A stretch of DNA of 64,000 nt from Thalassotalea marina (GCF_014656435.1 NZ_BNCK01000001.1:186001-250000); one strand, 5' to 3'; counted from the stretch's first letter, positions 38,768-53,724 are shown. The notes: generated by a model from the letters alone, not told the origin. Translations and numbers: made by a program.

Positions 38768-39295
38768 ATGAAAATTTTAGCATTTGGCGCAACAAGCAGT
38801 AGCAAATCCATTAACAAACAACTGGCCGTGTATGCTGCTAATTTGGTACCTCAAGCCGACGTAGATGTGCTTGATTTAAACGAATTTGAAATGCCTTTAT
38901 TTAGTCAAGATAAAGAGGAGGCAATAGGCCATCCGCAGTTAGCAAAAGACTTTTTAGCTCGCATTGAACAAGCAGACGCGATAATAATTTCATTTGCTGA
39001 ACACAATGGTTCTTATACTGTTGCTTATAAAAATGTCTTTGATTGGGCTTCAAGAATTAATACAAAAGTTTTTCAGAATAAGCCTATGATTATGTTGGCT
39101 ACGTCTCCAGGACCTGGCGGTGCTGCGAGTGTTCTAGCGTCAGCAGTAAATTCAGCACCGTATTTCGATGGTGAGGTAAAGGGCTCTTTATCAGTACCAA
39201 GCTTTTATGACAACTTTAATTCAGATGAAGCAAAATTGGTAAATCAAGAACTTAACCAAGAATTAGCCGCCATTGTAAGTAAACTTACATCGTAA
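38768..39295 (+). CDS. NADPH-dependent FMN reductase family protein
   Basis: 175 residues from the ATG at 38768, which follows TTGGAG at normal distance; an in-frame ATG at 38756 overlaps that site. The flavodoxin-like fold is shown by ILAFGATSSSKSINKQL with the phosphate-binding loop, ADAIIISFAEHNGSYTVAYKNVFDW, and MLATSPGPGG. The family (SsuE/ArsH/chromate reductase-like) reduces flavins, quinones or azo dyes. Here the usual PEYN motif is replaced by AEHNGS, so specificity may differ. Convergent with the next gene by 5 bases. Confidence 0.88.
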   Translation: MKILAFGATSSSKSINKQLAVYAANLVPQADVDVLDLNEFEMPLFSQDKEEAIGHPQLAKDFLARIEQADAIIISFAEHNGSYTVAYKNVFDWASRINTKVFQNKPMIMLATSPGPGGAASVLASAVNSAPYFDGEVKGSLSVPSFYDNFNSDEAKLVNQELNQELAAIVSKLTS

Positions 39296-39300
39296 TTGGG

Positions 39301-40083
39301 TTATTGGATATTCCATTTATTTTTGATTTGCTCGATGACGCCATCACGCTTGATGGCGTCAAACGCCTGTCTAAAATGGCTAACAACATTGGGCTTGGTT
39401 TCTTTGCTAAATGCAATACTTAAGTCGTTATTCAGCTCAGTCACTTCTTTAATTTTTTTCATTTTATTAAAATCTAAACCGAGCTTTTGGGCGCGGGTTT
39501 TTAACGTTAGTTCTGTGGCGACGATGAGATCAACTCGGCCACGATACAACATCAGCATATTCTGGTCTTCTTTGATTAATTCATAGATATTTTTAAAGTT
39601 GTTTGCTTGAAGGTATTGAGCCACATTAGAAAAGCGAGAGGCAGCAATTTTTTCAGCTTTTAACTTTTCAATATCGTCGATGTTGTCAGGGAATTTAGAT
39701 TTTAACCCCCAAAAATATAACTTTTCTTTTTTTAAACTTCCGACCCAATGAAATAAAGGATCTCTTACTTCAGTATGAGCAATAGAGTAGATCATTATAT
39801 TGGGAGTAGAGCGAGCTATTTCATAGGCTCGCGCCCAAGGTAATACGCGAATATTAGCTCGGCTTTGCGCTTTTTTAAATAAGGCATGAACAACTTCAGT
39901 TGAAAAGCCACTTAATGTTCCGTCAGGATTTTCGATTTGATATGGCTCTAATAGCTCAGTTACCACTTCAATTTGAAAATGGGATACGTTGCTAATGTTT
40001 TCAAATTTATGTGATGCAAGGCTATGAAAGGAGCATAGCCCTGTGACTAACATCAAGCAGTGTAGATAAAAATTTTTAAGCAT
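39301..40083 (-). CDS. Orphan periplasmic solute-binding protein (SBP_bac_3 family)
   Basis: A 260-residue exported protein with a signal peptide ending near SLAS. The mature part has the family 3 solute-binding pattern (QIEVVTELLEPYQIENPDGTLSGFSTEVVHALFKKA; then VLPWARAYEIA). The C-terminal part reads AFDAIKRDGVIEQIKNKW, a classic end of this family. No transport genes are adjacent. It differs from the protein at 6927-7622 and may be a sensing or scavenging protein rather than an importer subunit. Ligand unknown. Confidence 0.8.
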   Translation of the reverse strand: MLKNFYLHCLMLVTGLCSFHSLASHKFENISNVSHFQIEVVTELLEPYQIENPDGTLSGFSTEVVHALFKKAQSRANIRVLPWARAYEIARSTPNIMIYSIAHTEVRDPLFHWVGSLKKEKLYFWGLKSKFPDNIDDIEKLKAEKIAASRFSNVAQYLQANNFKNIYELIKEDQNMLMLYRGRVDLIVATELTLKTRAQKLGLDFNKMKKIKEVTELNNDLSIAFSKETKPNVVSHFRQAFDAIKRDGVIEQIKNKWNIQ

Positions 40084-40428
40084 ACGTAATTAGTATTGTT
40101 AAATTAAATGTCAGAACATCAATCGAGTTCAATAAGCGTTAATTGAAGATTTATTACAGATGAATTTAACAAAAAAGGTGGCAATTGCCTATTGCCACCT
40201 TCATACTTTTTGGAATTGAAATTAGAATAACTTATCCTCAGGTTTGTATAAGAAATAGTGCTAAATCTAAGAAAACAATAAGTTAGCTGTCTCTTAATTT
40301 TCTAGGTCGATATTTTTGTCTGAATTCAAGGCATTTAGCAGCAGGAATAGCTAGCTATTTCGCTTCAAAATAACGCAGAAGTCAGTAAAAATAGCACCTA
40401 GAAACGCATTGTTTATGCGAAGCTGAGG
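40084..40428. other. Gene-free stretch downstream of gltD
   Basis: 345 bases. It holds the gltD terminator at 40171-40200 and the promoter side of the solute-binding gene. Otherwise I see nothing. Confidence 0.4.
40171..40200 (-). terminator. Terminator of gltBD
   Basis: AGGTGGCAAT (40176-40185) and ATTGCCACCT (40191-40200) form a 10-bp stem. On the minus strand it is followed by T residues (the A-run 40171-40176). It lies 230 bases past the gltD stop, so the transcript would have a long tail. Confidence 0.6.
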
Positions 40429-46328
<5,900 letters not shown>

Positions 46329-46803
46329 GTTTGTTTCTCCTAAAAATAACTACCTTTCCGGAAACAGAGTTGTTTTTAGAATAATACTATGCCTTTTTTG
46401 CATAATTACTCTGTTTTTGCCCAAAGGGAACTGATTACATTAAACGCAAAGAACTTAAAGGTCAATAAAAATAGAGCTTTTGCTCGTAATAATTTTACAT
46501 TGTACGTAAGTGTTTGAAAATAATGGGTTATGTTTGTTTTTTATTAGGTTTTTTATGATTTTTGGATTATTGTTTGAGCGATGGTGTTCCTTGTTTAAGC
46601 GGGTTCAAGGTAAGTTGTATAGTCAATTTGTAATTTTATTACATATTTGTGAAAAACGAAGTGATCTCAAATAAGAAGTGTTATTATTCACTAATTATTC
46701 ACTGTGGGCGTTGAGAGTGCGTGGTTAATTGAATGACGAGGTGCGCCTATAAACAAAAAAACCAGCTAAAAGCTGGTTTTTTTGTTTTGGGATTTAAAAA
46801 GTT
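46329..46803. other. Gene-free stretch upstream of gltB
   Basis: 475 AT-rich bases holding the gltB promoter, a 15-bp palindrome TGTAATTTTATTACA at 46629-46643 (TGTAAT-N3-ATTACA), and the folE2 terminator. No sigma-54 -24/-12 element was convincing near gltB. No small gene is seen. Confidence 0.45.
46755..46783. terminator. Bidirectional terminator downstream of folE2
   Basis: AAACCAGCT and AGCTGGTTT form the stem with an AAA loop, flanked by an A-run and a T-run. On the minus strand it ends the folE2 transcript. Confidence 0.88.
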
Positions 46804-47727
46804 TTAAGGCTGGTAACCACCTTCAATCCCTTTTGTTGTAATACTCACTGCATCATGAGCATGGAGAGATTCAAGATGATTTATTTTAAGCCAGAAATCG
46901 TCAAACTTATTTTCCTGATTCATTGCATGTTGAAGCTTTCTTGCTGCATCTTCACAAAACATTAGGTTTTGGCCATTTAGACGAGCAAACTCTTGTTCAT
47001 CTTCTCGTTTTACTGCAGCTTGTACTGGTGTTTTTAAGGCACCTTCAGTTAAATCTACTAAGTACTTAATTGGGAATTCAGTTAAATTAGCATTAAGCTT
47101 AACTTTTATCTCTGCTACCGAACGTTGGCTGTGTGGTGTTGCAACAATCCCCTCGGTCGTACCAAGCCATTCGTGGACTTGTTCAAAGTTAACGTCTTCT
47201 TGGGTAAACTTCTCTGTGAAAGAGCGTTGTATTAGTTGTCTAGCAAGTGCCGCTGAGCATGGACAGGTAGATGAGTAACGCATATCTAACGCTAATTCTA
47301 TACTAACTTCACCTTTGTTTACTCTGCCTGTGATGGTAATTGGATAAGCTTTCCAGCCTTCTTTACCACTAATGAGTGATTTTCTACGCAAATGGTAGTC
47401 AAACTTAAATACAACTTTGGCGTTATCGCTCAACTCTTGATGACTACTAATAAAGCCGTCTAATAAGCTTACAATGCTTTGATAGTTTAACTCATTGCTC
47501 GTTGAAAGATCATCAAGCAGCAAATACAAACGAGACATGTGAATGCCTTTTGCTTGTGGCTCTTTTAAATTAACAAATGCATCGACATAAGCTGAGACCA
47601 TGCGTGGTGATTCATCTTGAGATGAGATCATAATTGGCATTTCTATATTGCTCATCCCCACCCAGTCGAGCGTACCTTCAGTTTGGGCAGTGGTATGGTT
47701 GGCAATATCAGGCATTATGGGTGACAT
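46804..47727 (-). CDS. folE2: GTP cyclohydrolase FolE2 (type IB)
   Basis: 307 residues from the ATG at 47727, which follows CCGGAG and gives the usual start [10 protein letters not shown]. An earlier in-frame codon at 47784 adds 19 residues not seen in the family. Motifs include [13 protein letters not shown] near the start and [15 protein letters not shown], the metal-site cysteine region. It makes 7,8-dihydroneopterin triphosphate from GTP for folate and queuosine. FolE2 differs from FolE in metal need and is often used when zinc is scarce. It is monocistronic. Confidence 0.93.
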   Translation of the reverse strand: MSPIMPDIANHTTAQTEGTLDWVGMSNIEMPIMISSQDESPRMVSAYVDAFVNLKEPQAKGIHMSRLYLLLDDLSTSNELNYQSIVSLLDGFISSHQELSDNAKVVFKFDYHLRRKSLISGKEGWKAYPITITGRVNKGEVSIELALDMRYSSTCPCSAALARQLIQRSFTEKFTQEDVNFEQVHEWLGTTEGIVATPHSQRSVAEIKVKLNANLTEFPIKYLVDLTEGALKTPVQAAVKREDEQEFARLNGQNLMFCEDAARKLQHAMNQENKFDDFWLKINHLESLHAHDAVSITTKGIEGGYQP

Positions 47728-48192
47728 GGAAACTCCGGTATGAGCGGCTATGTAAAGGGCTAGGCTTTCCCTAACTTCAGTCATAACGCATGGTTGAATT
47801 AAATTTTAAACATTAACTACCAAAACAAAGCAACTTAACTTCACTAGGTAGAAAGGGCGGCTATTTTGAAGTAAATTTAGTCCAAAATCAATAATAACAA
47901 GGTAAAGGGCTTATCTAGTGCTGTTAAAGGTTAGTCAGTCCGTCGAGATTTTGCAGTTTAACCAGAGTCATAAAGCATCATGAGAAAGGATTAGCGGTAA
48001 AAGGTAGTCACTCTAAGTGCTAAATTTAATACCTTTGCGTGTTTAAGAAATTAGCTCATTTTTTAGGTGTTTATTTGGATTTAACTATTCTTTTTGTACT
48101 TATGTACATTAATAAAACACTAAGTAAGTCAAATCTTTAATTAAATTGTTGTGATACAATGCAAAAATATTAAATAGGAAGAAGGTCTGATC
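47728..48192. other. Gene-free stretch between folE2 and the Hpt gene
   Basis: 465 bases. It contains the folE2 promoter side and a perfect 14-bp palindrome TGTAC-TTAT-GTACA (48095-48108) about 85 bases before the Hpt gene. I find no Zur-like site and no small gene by eye. Confidence 0.4.
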
Positions 48193-48534
48193 ATGGAACA
48201 TGAAATACAGTTAGATTTACAGTTACTCAATGGGTATCTCGATAATCTTGGACGTGACGTTGTGCAACAAATGTTAACTCTGTATACACAGCAATCTGAA
48301 ATTTATTTAACTGAAATCCAATCAACTTTAATAGCTCAAGATAAAAATGAATGGCGTGATAAATGTCATAAAATGAAAGGGGCTGCAGGTAGTGTAGGAT
48401 TAGTACAAGTTCACGGGTTACTTGTTGATATTGAAAAGTCTGAGGTCCCTTGGGCACAGCGACAAGAGCATTTTACCAATCTTCAACGTTTGAATAATGA
48501 AGCTATTGCGAGCTTTAACACTTGGCTTGGATAA
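48193..48534 (+). CDS. Stand-alone Hpt phosphotransfer protein (HptA-like)
   Basis: A 113-residue all-helical protein. It carries CHKMKGAAGSVGL at about residues 57-69, the Hpt signature with phospho-accepting histidine 58. There is no kinase or receiver part. In Shewanella a free Hpt protein, HptA, passes phosphate from the hybrid kinase ArcS to ArcA. Here the gene faces arcA tail to tail with 102 bases between them, which makes an Arc role attractive. This is inference; it could serve another hybrid kinase. The ribosome-binding site is AGGAAGAAG, 9 bases before the ATG. Confidence 0.82.
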   Translation: MEHEIQLDLQLLNGYLDNLGRDVVQQMLTLYTQQSEIYLTEIQSTLIAQDKNEWRDKCHKMKGAAGSVGLVQVHGLLVDIEKSEVPWAQRQEHFTNLQRLNNEAIASFNTWLG

Positions 48535-48555
48535 ACATTAAGATTGCAACAGCTG

Positions 48556-48589
48556 AAAAAACAAAGGCTAGAAGTTTCTAGCCTTTGTT
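48556..48589. terminator. Bidirectional terminator between the Hpt gene and arcA
   Basis: AACAAAGGCTAGAA (48560-48573) and TTCTAGCCTTTGTT (48576-48589) pair almost fully around a very short loop. An A-tract lies before it. It sits between convergent genes. Confidence 0.75.
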
Positions 48590-48635
48590 ATGTTTGATTC
48601 TTTTTAAATCACTCAAGTGAGTGACATTAGTTTTG

Positions 48636-49340
48636 TTATGATTCAACCGAACCAACAAAACGATACCCTTCGCCATGAATGGTATTAATCAGCTCTAATT
48701 TATCGTCAATCAGTTCAAAATGTTTTCGCAACCTTCTGATAGTAACATCTACAGTTCTATCATTTGAGCGTAAGTCACGACCGGTCATTTCTTTGATTAG
48801 TTGTTGTCGAGTAACAATCTGCCCCGCATTAGCAATTAACAATCTAAGCGCTCGATATTCTCCGCGAGGGATAGAAACAACATCATTGGAAGGTGATGTC
48901 ATTTGTCTAGAGTTACCATCTAATGTCCAGCCATTAAACTTAACAACCGCATTATCAAGATCCGTTCTGCCTTGGGTGATTCTATTTAATATGTTACGAG
49001 CGCGGATAGTTAATTCACGAGGGTTAAAGGGCTTAGTTAAGTAATCGTCAGCACCTATTTCTAAGCCTAAGATTTTGTCAATGTCGCTGTCTCGACCTGT
49101 TAAAAAGATAAGACCTAAATCACTGTTGTTGGTTAACTCTCTTGCTAGCAATAATCCATTTTTGCCAGGTAAATTGATATCCATGATCACTAAATTAATG
49201 GTGTTGTTTTTGAGCTGCTGTTCCATTGCGTCACCATTAATTGCTTCTGAAACAGTGTAACCTTCAGCTTCAAAAAGGTTTCGCAAATTAAAACGTGTGA
49301 CTTCTTCGTCTTCTACAATGAGTATATGAGGTTTTTGCAT
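48636..49340 (-). CDS. arcA: Response regulator ArcA (redox)
   Basis: 234 residues from the ATG at 49340; a TTG six bases earlier is an alternative. The receiver has acidic pair EDEE, the phospho-acceptor in [12 protein letters not shown], and TGRDSD and KPFNPREL, matching E. coli ArcA almost word for word ([11 protein letters not shown]). The OmpR-type winged helix contains [13 protein letters not shown] and ends [10 protein letters not shown]. It controls respiratory and TCA genes with oxygen supply. ArcB is not in this window. The histidine kinase upstream on the same strand is 198 bases away and is not ArcB-like. Confidence 0.93.
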   Translation of the reverse strand: MQKPHILIVEDEEVTRFNLRNLFEAEGYTVSEAINGDAMEQQLKNNTINLVIMDINLPGKNGLLLARELTNNSDLGLIFLTGRDSDIDKILGLEIGADDYLTKPFNPRELTIRARNILNRITQGRTDLDNAVVKFNGWTLDGNSRQMTSPSNDVVSIPRGEYRALRLLIANAGQIVTRQQLIKEMTGRDLRSNDRTVDVTIRRLRKHFELIDDKLELINTIHGEGYRFVGSVES

Positions 49341-49537
49341 GCTCAAGTTTCCAAATTAACGCTTTCTGCGTGATATCGTTATTCTAAAATTGTGCTTTTT
49401 AACGTGTCTTATAACAGTTCGCTTTAGACATTAGCCATTCTATAAAGCCTATGGTCAACATGTTACTTAACCTAGTTTGAAAAGACAATTAGCAAAACCA
49501 CTAATTGTTTCAATTCCTTAATTACTGGAGAGCTAAG

Positions 49538-51169
49538 CTACAATAACTGCTCGCTAATTGGAAAATTAATTTCAAACGTGGTGCCTTTGCCTGAAGAGCT
49601 TTCTAGCTTTATGTTACCACCCAGTGCTTGAGTTACTAAATTATAGACTAAATGCAAGCCTAGACCACTGCCACCTTCGCCACGTTTAGTGGTCGTAAAG
49701 GGTTCAAACACTTTATCTTTGACGCTAGCGGGTATACCCATACCATCATCTTTGTAAATAATATTAAGTTGTTCACCTAATCTCATGACTTTTAATTCTA
49801 TGGTTCCATGATCGCGTTTATCAAAGCCATGGATAATGGAGTTTAATATTAAATTGATTAAAATTTGATTGATTGGTCCAGGTTTACTCACTACCATCAA
49901 ATCTTCATCACAATCGAAATGGATTTGGTAAGGTGTGTTTTTAATTTGTGGTGCTAAGGTCAACAAAATTTCTTTGAGAAGTTCTGCAAAGTTAAAGCGC
50001 CTAAAATCTTCGCTAGACTGATCTACCGCTACTTTTTTGAAACTGGAAATAAGCTCTGCTGCGCGCTTAAGATTACGATAGATAATGCCAACATTTTCTT
50101 CACCTTCGGTTAAAAAGCGCTTAAGTTGACTCGATTTTAACGATTTATCTTCAAATGCTTGTTTAACTTCATTTAGACGATCAGCGAGTAGTGTTGAAGC
50201 GGTAACACCTAACCCAATTGGCGTATTTACTTCATGGGCAACCCCTGCAACCATATCGCCCAAAGAGGCCATTTTTTCACTTTCAACAAGCTGGTCCTGA
50301 AACTGATGTAACTTTTCCAATGTTGAAAGCAACTCTTGATTTGACTCTTTAAGTGCGGCAGTTCTACTAGCGACTTTATCTTCAAGTTCAATATTTAACT
50401 CTAGACTTTGCTGCTCTGCTAAGCCTAATTGGGTAACATGACGCTCAGTTCTAGTAAGTAGGTTGTTTATATTTCTTGATAACAGATCGGCTTCTTTATA
50501 GGGCATGCTGCGGATGCGCAAACTGTAATCTTTTGTTTGTGATATTTTTAATATATCGGCACTAAGCTCTTGAAGTGGTGATGCAAAAAGGCTTTCTAAA
50601 CGCAGGCTAATAAAAGTAACTGCCGAAACTAATATAAAGAATAAAACAATAAAAATGAGCAATAGGTGATTACTAAACGACAACCCTGAATGCGAATCTA
50701 TTTCTAAATAAACAAACCCTATTTGCTGCTCATTATCTTTAATTGGGGTGGCAAACTTAACAATATCGCCGTCAAAGGTGGGGATTGAATGTTTGGCCAA
50801 TTCTAGGTTGGGATCGCCATCAGTTGGCACCCTGATATTTTTTAAATAATCATAGCCAGCAAAAAATCGAAACCTATCGTCTGTTGAAAACTTTTTGTAA
50901 ACATCGATAACTAATATAGATTGATTTACTTGCAGTTTCTGAAGCTTTTGTGACAGCAATGCATCTTGTTCATCTTTGATATCTTCGATACTAAGAGTGG
51001 CAATATATTGTGCCCATTGTTTAGTATTTTGTTCAACTTGCTGTTTAGATTCTTCGATGAAGGTTTGTGCAATATATAAAAGCGCTAATAAAATAAATAT
51101 CGATACAAACCCGACTACGGTGTAGAGAATCGGTCTGCGTATTGATTTTATATTGGCGTTTGACTGCAT
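49538..51169 (-). CDS. Membrane sensor histidine kinase
   Basis: A 543-residue inner membrane kinase. Helix 1 is at about residues 14-35, a periplasmic sensor of about 120 residues follows (with VYLEID just before the second helix at about 165-190), then HAMP, a coiled coil, and the HisKA site ASLGDMVAGVAHEVNTPIGLG with the phosphorylated histidine in the H-E-x-N-T-P box. The ATPase domain has NLILNSIIHGF (N box), DDGMGIP, and GEGGSGLGLHLV. It has no receiver or Hpt. The partner regulator is not obvious; the closest one is arcA downstream. The signal is unknown. It follows rsmC by 76 bases. Confidence 0.88.
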   Translation of the reverse strand: MQSNANIKSIRRPILYTVVGFVSIFILLALLYIAQTFIEESKQQVEQNTKQWAQYIATLSIEDIKDEQDALLSQKLQKLQVNQSILVIDVYKKFSTDDRFRFFAGYDYLKNIRVPTDGDPNLELAKHSIPTFDGDIVKFATPIKDNEQQIGFVYLEIDSHSGLSFSNHLLLIFIVLFFILVSAVTFISLRLESLFASPLQELSADILKISQTKDYSLRIRSMPYKEADLLSRNINNLLTRTERHVTQLGLAEQQSLELNIELEDKVASRTAALKESNQELLSTLEKLHQFQDQLVESEKMASLGDMVAGVAHEVNTPIGLGVTASTLLADRLNEVKQAFEDKSLKSSQLKRFLTEGEENVGIIYRNLKRAAELISSFKKVAVDQSSEDFRRFNFAELLKEILLTLAPQIKNTPYQIHFDCDEDLMVVSKPGPINQILINLILNSIIHGFDKRDHGTIELKVMRLGEQLNIIYKDDGMGIPASVKDKVFEPFTTTKRGEGGSGLGLHLVYNLVTQALGGNIKLESSSGKGTTFEINFPISEQLL

Positions 51170-51245
51170 AAACTCTATTAATTTTATTATGTCTATAAGG
51201 GATAATTGTCAAAAATTGGCTAGATTGCAACAATTGCTTTGGTTT

Positions 51246-52277
51246 TTATTTTTTATCAGCTCGATAGACGGTAAAACCTTTTTTCTCAATTAGCCTGCAT
51301 ATTTGTGAAAAATTGTTACGCATCAAAGGCTCGTAGCTTAAAAAACTGTTTGCGACTACCAACATTTTCCCTCTCACATTAACAAACTGAGCAATTTGTT
51401 TGAGAAAAGTTTCTGTAGCAGCATAGTGGGTTTTTAAGCCTTGATGAAACGGCGGGTTAGTGATTACTGTGTCGAAATTACCTCGAATATTAGACATGCT
51501 GTCAGTGGCGAAAACATTTCCAGATAACCCATTTAGCGCTAGTGATTTTTCCGCTGAGGCTAACGCTAATGCACTGACGTCTGCCAAATGCAATTCTGTC
51601 GTTGGAAACTTCTTACCAATTAAAGTTGCAATTACACCAGCACCAGTACCAAAGTCGAGGACTTTTCCGTTGATATCATCAGGTAAAACATCAAAAAGAA
51701 CTTCGGTGCCTTTATCAAGCTTGGCTTGACTAAATACACCAGGTAAAGCGGCAATTTTGCATTGAATTTCCTGATGGTTAAACGTGTAAGTTGAAAACCA
51801 AGTTTGAAGGTCAAATGGCATTTGATGGTTTAATGCCATTTCAAACAAAATACAATGACGAGCTGAATCTATTTTAGTGACATACGTCGCTTGATCTTTG
51901 ACTAACTTATCTAATGATTTTATGCCGCTTTTGTTCTCACCTATCACTAATATGCGAGCGTTATCAGCCAGCTTGGGGGCTACCATAGCTAAAGTGAAGG
52001 CTAACTCTTTTTTACTTTTTGGAAACGTCATTATCACTAAGTCATGCTTTAATTTAGTTTCGTAGCATGCGGTAAAGACGGCGTTCGCAAAGGTAAATTT
52101 TTTACGCTGTAAATGGTTGCCAAAATGGGTATCAAAAAAGGTGACGTTATTATCAGATTTTAGACGATTAAGTTCACTGGCAAAGTTGTCGTCAGGCATA
52201 TTAATTAACAATGGAAAGTTAGCAATTAATAAATCATCGTTACGTAATAAGACTTGGCTTAAATTGGTTAGGCTCAT
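51246..52277 (-). CDS. rsmC: 16S rRNA guanine-N2 methyltransferase RsmC
   Basis: 343 residues from the ATG at 52277, the exact length of E. coli RsmC, and the start MSLTNLSQVLLRNDDLL aligns with it; a longer frame to 52475 adds an unlikely leader. It has the duplicated methyltransferase architecture: an inactive N-terminal copy, then VLDFGTGAGVIATLIG for SAM binding and TNPPFHQGLKTHY, the catalytic NPPF motif. It methylates G1207 of 16S rRNA. Divergent from the DsbA-like gene; the intergenic region is about 130 bases. Confidence 0.95.
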   Translation of the reverse strand: MSLTNLSQVLLRNDDLLIANFPLLINMPDDNFASELNRLKSDNNVTFFDTHFGNHLQRKKFTFANAVFTACYETKLKHDLVIMTFPKSKKELAFTLAMVAPKLADNARILVIGENKSGIKSLDKLVKDQATYVTKIDSARHCILFEMALNHQMPFDLQTWFSTYTFNHQEIQCKIAALPGVFSQAKLDKGTEVLFDVLPDDINGKVLDFGTGAGVIATLIGKKFPTTELHLADVSALALASAEKSLALNGLSGNVFATDSMSNIRGNFDTVITNPPFHQGLKTHYAATETFLKQIAQFVNVRGKMLVVANSFLSYEPLMRNNFSQICRLIEKKGFTVYRADKK

Positions 52278-52404
52278 AACTGTAGGGTGCTCTGTTATCC
52301 GGGGAACAAGGAAAATCCCTGATAATGTGTCATAATTAGCGAGTATTCTACCGAATATTGATGTCGGTACCAACGATACAATACACACAAATGAGGGAAT
52401 CGTT

Positions 52405-53724
52405 ATTAGCAACTGGCTTGTTAAAGTAAAAAACTGGTGGCTGCGTAGCGATTTCAGACAGTCGTGTTTAAACACTATGTGTTTAACTATTTCACGAATT
52501 GTCGGCTCTGCCCCTAGTGTTGACGTGTATCTAGCATTGCGCGATCCACACAGTTACTTGCTTGTTCAAGCGATAAATGATCTTTCCATGCGTTACAATG
52601 TCAACTTTAAGCTTTTTCTAGTTTACGAATCAGTACCTGGTTTTACTCTATCACCTAAATTAATGCAGTTTTGGGCATTAAAAGATGCGCAAGAATTGGC
52701 AGCGTATTTTGGATTAAATGCTCAAAGTCAGTATCCTCGCCATCATGGTTTAATTGCAGGTCAACAACTGTGGCAATTAACAGTAAAAGATGTTTCTGGT
52801 GCGTTAGATATTTTTAATCGTGTATGGAGCAACGCTATTGATGAAATTATTCAGCCATCAACTCCAGTCATTAACTTCCAAGTTAAAAATCAACAGCGAT
52901 TATTAAAAAAGGGTCATTATCTGCCAGCTACTTTGCACTTTGCTGGTGTATGGTTCACTGGTGTAGAGCGCTTGAAGTATTTGGAGCAACAATTAACTGC
53001 GCTGAAGTTAAATAAAAATAACCTCGCACAAAGATACGGCACAAAGTCAGGCGATATCTCTGGTCAAATCATGAATATGGATGATTTACCTGTACTCGAA
53101 GTGTATTTATCATTGCGTAGTCCATATTCTTATTTGGGACTGGTCAAAGCACTAAAATTGGCCAATCAATTTCAAATAAAAGTAAAGCTAAAACCTGTTG
53201 TTCCGTTAGTTATGAGAGGATTAAAAGTCCCAATAAGCAAACAGCGCTACACCTATAAAGACGTTTTACGAGAAGCAAAGTCGGCGGGAATACCATTTTC
53301 CTCCTTTAACGAGCCGACTGGCCAAGGTGTTGTAAATTGCTATCAACTTTTTGCCTATGCTGAACTTAAAGGAAAAGCACAAGAGTTAATCGAAAGTGCC
53401 TTTGAGGCGATATACGTAAGAGATTTGGACTTGGCTAGACAATCCGTTGTATTAGATATATGTGAGCAGGTAGGGATTGACTACCAAAAGGCAATGACTT
53501 ACCAAGAGTCACATGACTGGCAACTATGGTCAGAAAAATATTTACGAGAATTGTCTGCTTTAGGCCTTTGGGGCGTGCCCTGTTTTAAACTCAACGATAC
53601 CTGTTGTTGGGGGCAAGATAGACTGTTTATTATTGAAAAAGCACTAATAGATCTAGCTGTTAAGTCACAACATGATTTCAACGCTTTGCAAGTCAACGAG
53701 CAAACTTTAAATCCTCACCTATAA
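52405..53724 (+). CDS. Tandem DsbA/HCCA-isomerase-like protein, possible ATT start
   Basis: A protein with two copies of a thioredoxin-like DsbA-family half. Copy 1 (about residues 15-200 from the ATG at 52477) starts VDVYLALRDPHSYLLV. Copy 2 (about 204-415) starts LEVYLSLRSPYSYLGL and ends GVPCFKLNDTCCWGQDRLF, the C-terminal signature of 2-hydroxychromene-2-carboxylate isomerases. The ATG at 52477 has no ribosome-binding site. The frame stays open upstream with natural-looking sequence (NWLVKVKNWWLRSDFRQ) to an ATT at 52405, 7 bases after GAGGG. There is no ATG, GTG or TTG in that upstream part. I give the longer form. It is probably a glutathione-linked isomerase or disulfide protein of unknown substrate. 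Confidence 0.65.
   Translation: MSNWLVKVKNWWLRSDFRQSCLNTMCLTISRIVGSAPSVDVYLALRDPHSYLLVQAINDLSMRYNVNFKLFLVYESVPGFTLSPKLMQFWALKDAQELAAYFGLNAQSQYPRHHGLIAGQQLWQLTVKDVSGALDIFNRVWSNAIDEIIQPSTPVINFQVKNQQRLLKKGHYLPATLHFAGVWFTGVERLKYLEQQLTALKLNKNNLAQRYGTKSGDISGQIMNMDDLPVLEVYLSLRSPYSYLGLVKALKLANQFQIKVKLKPVVPLVMRGLKVPISKQRYTYKDVLREAKSAGIPFSSFNEPTGQGVVNCYQLFAYAELKGKAQELIESAFEAIYVRDLDLARQSVVLDICEQVGIDYQKAMTYQESHDWQLWSEKYLRELSALGLWGVPCFKLNDTCCWGQDRLFIIEKALIDLAVKSQHDFNALQVNEQTLNPHL

Noticed and set aside
46713-46728. GGTTAATTGAATGACG, like an ArcA box
   Set aside because: A single weak match in AT-rich DNA, far from a gene start on either strand.
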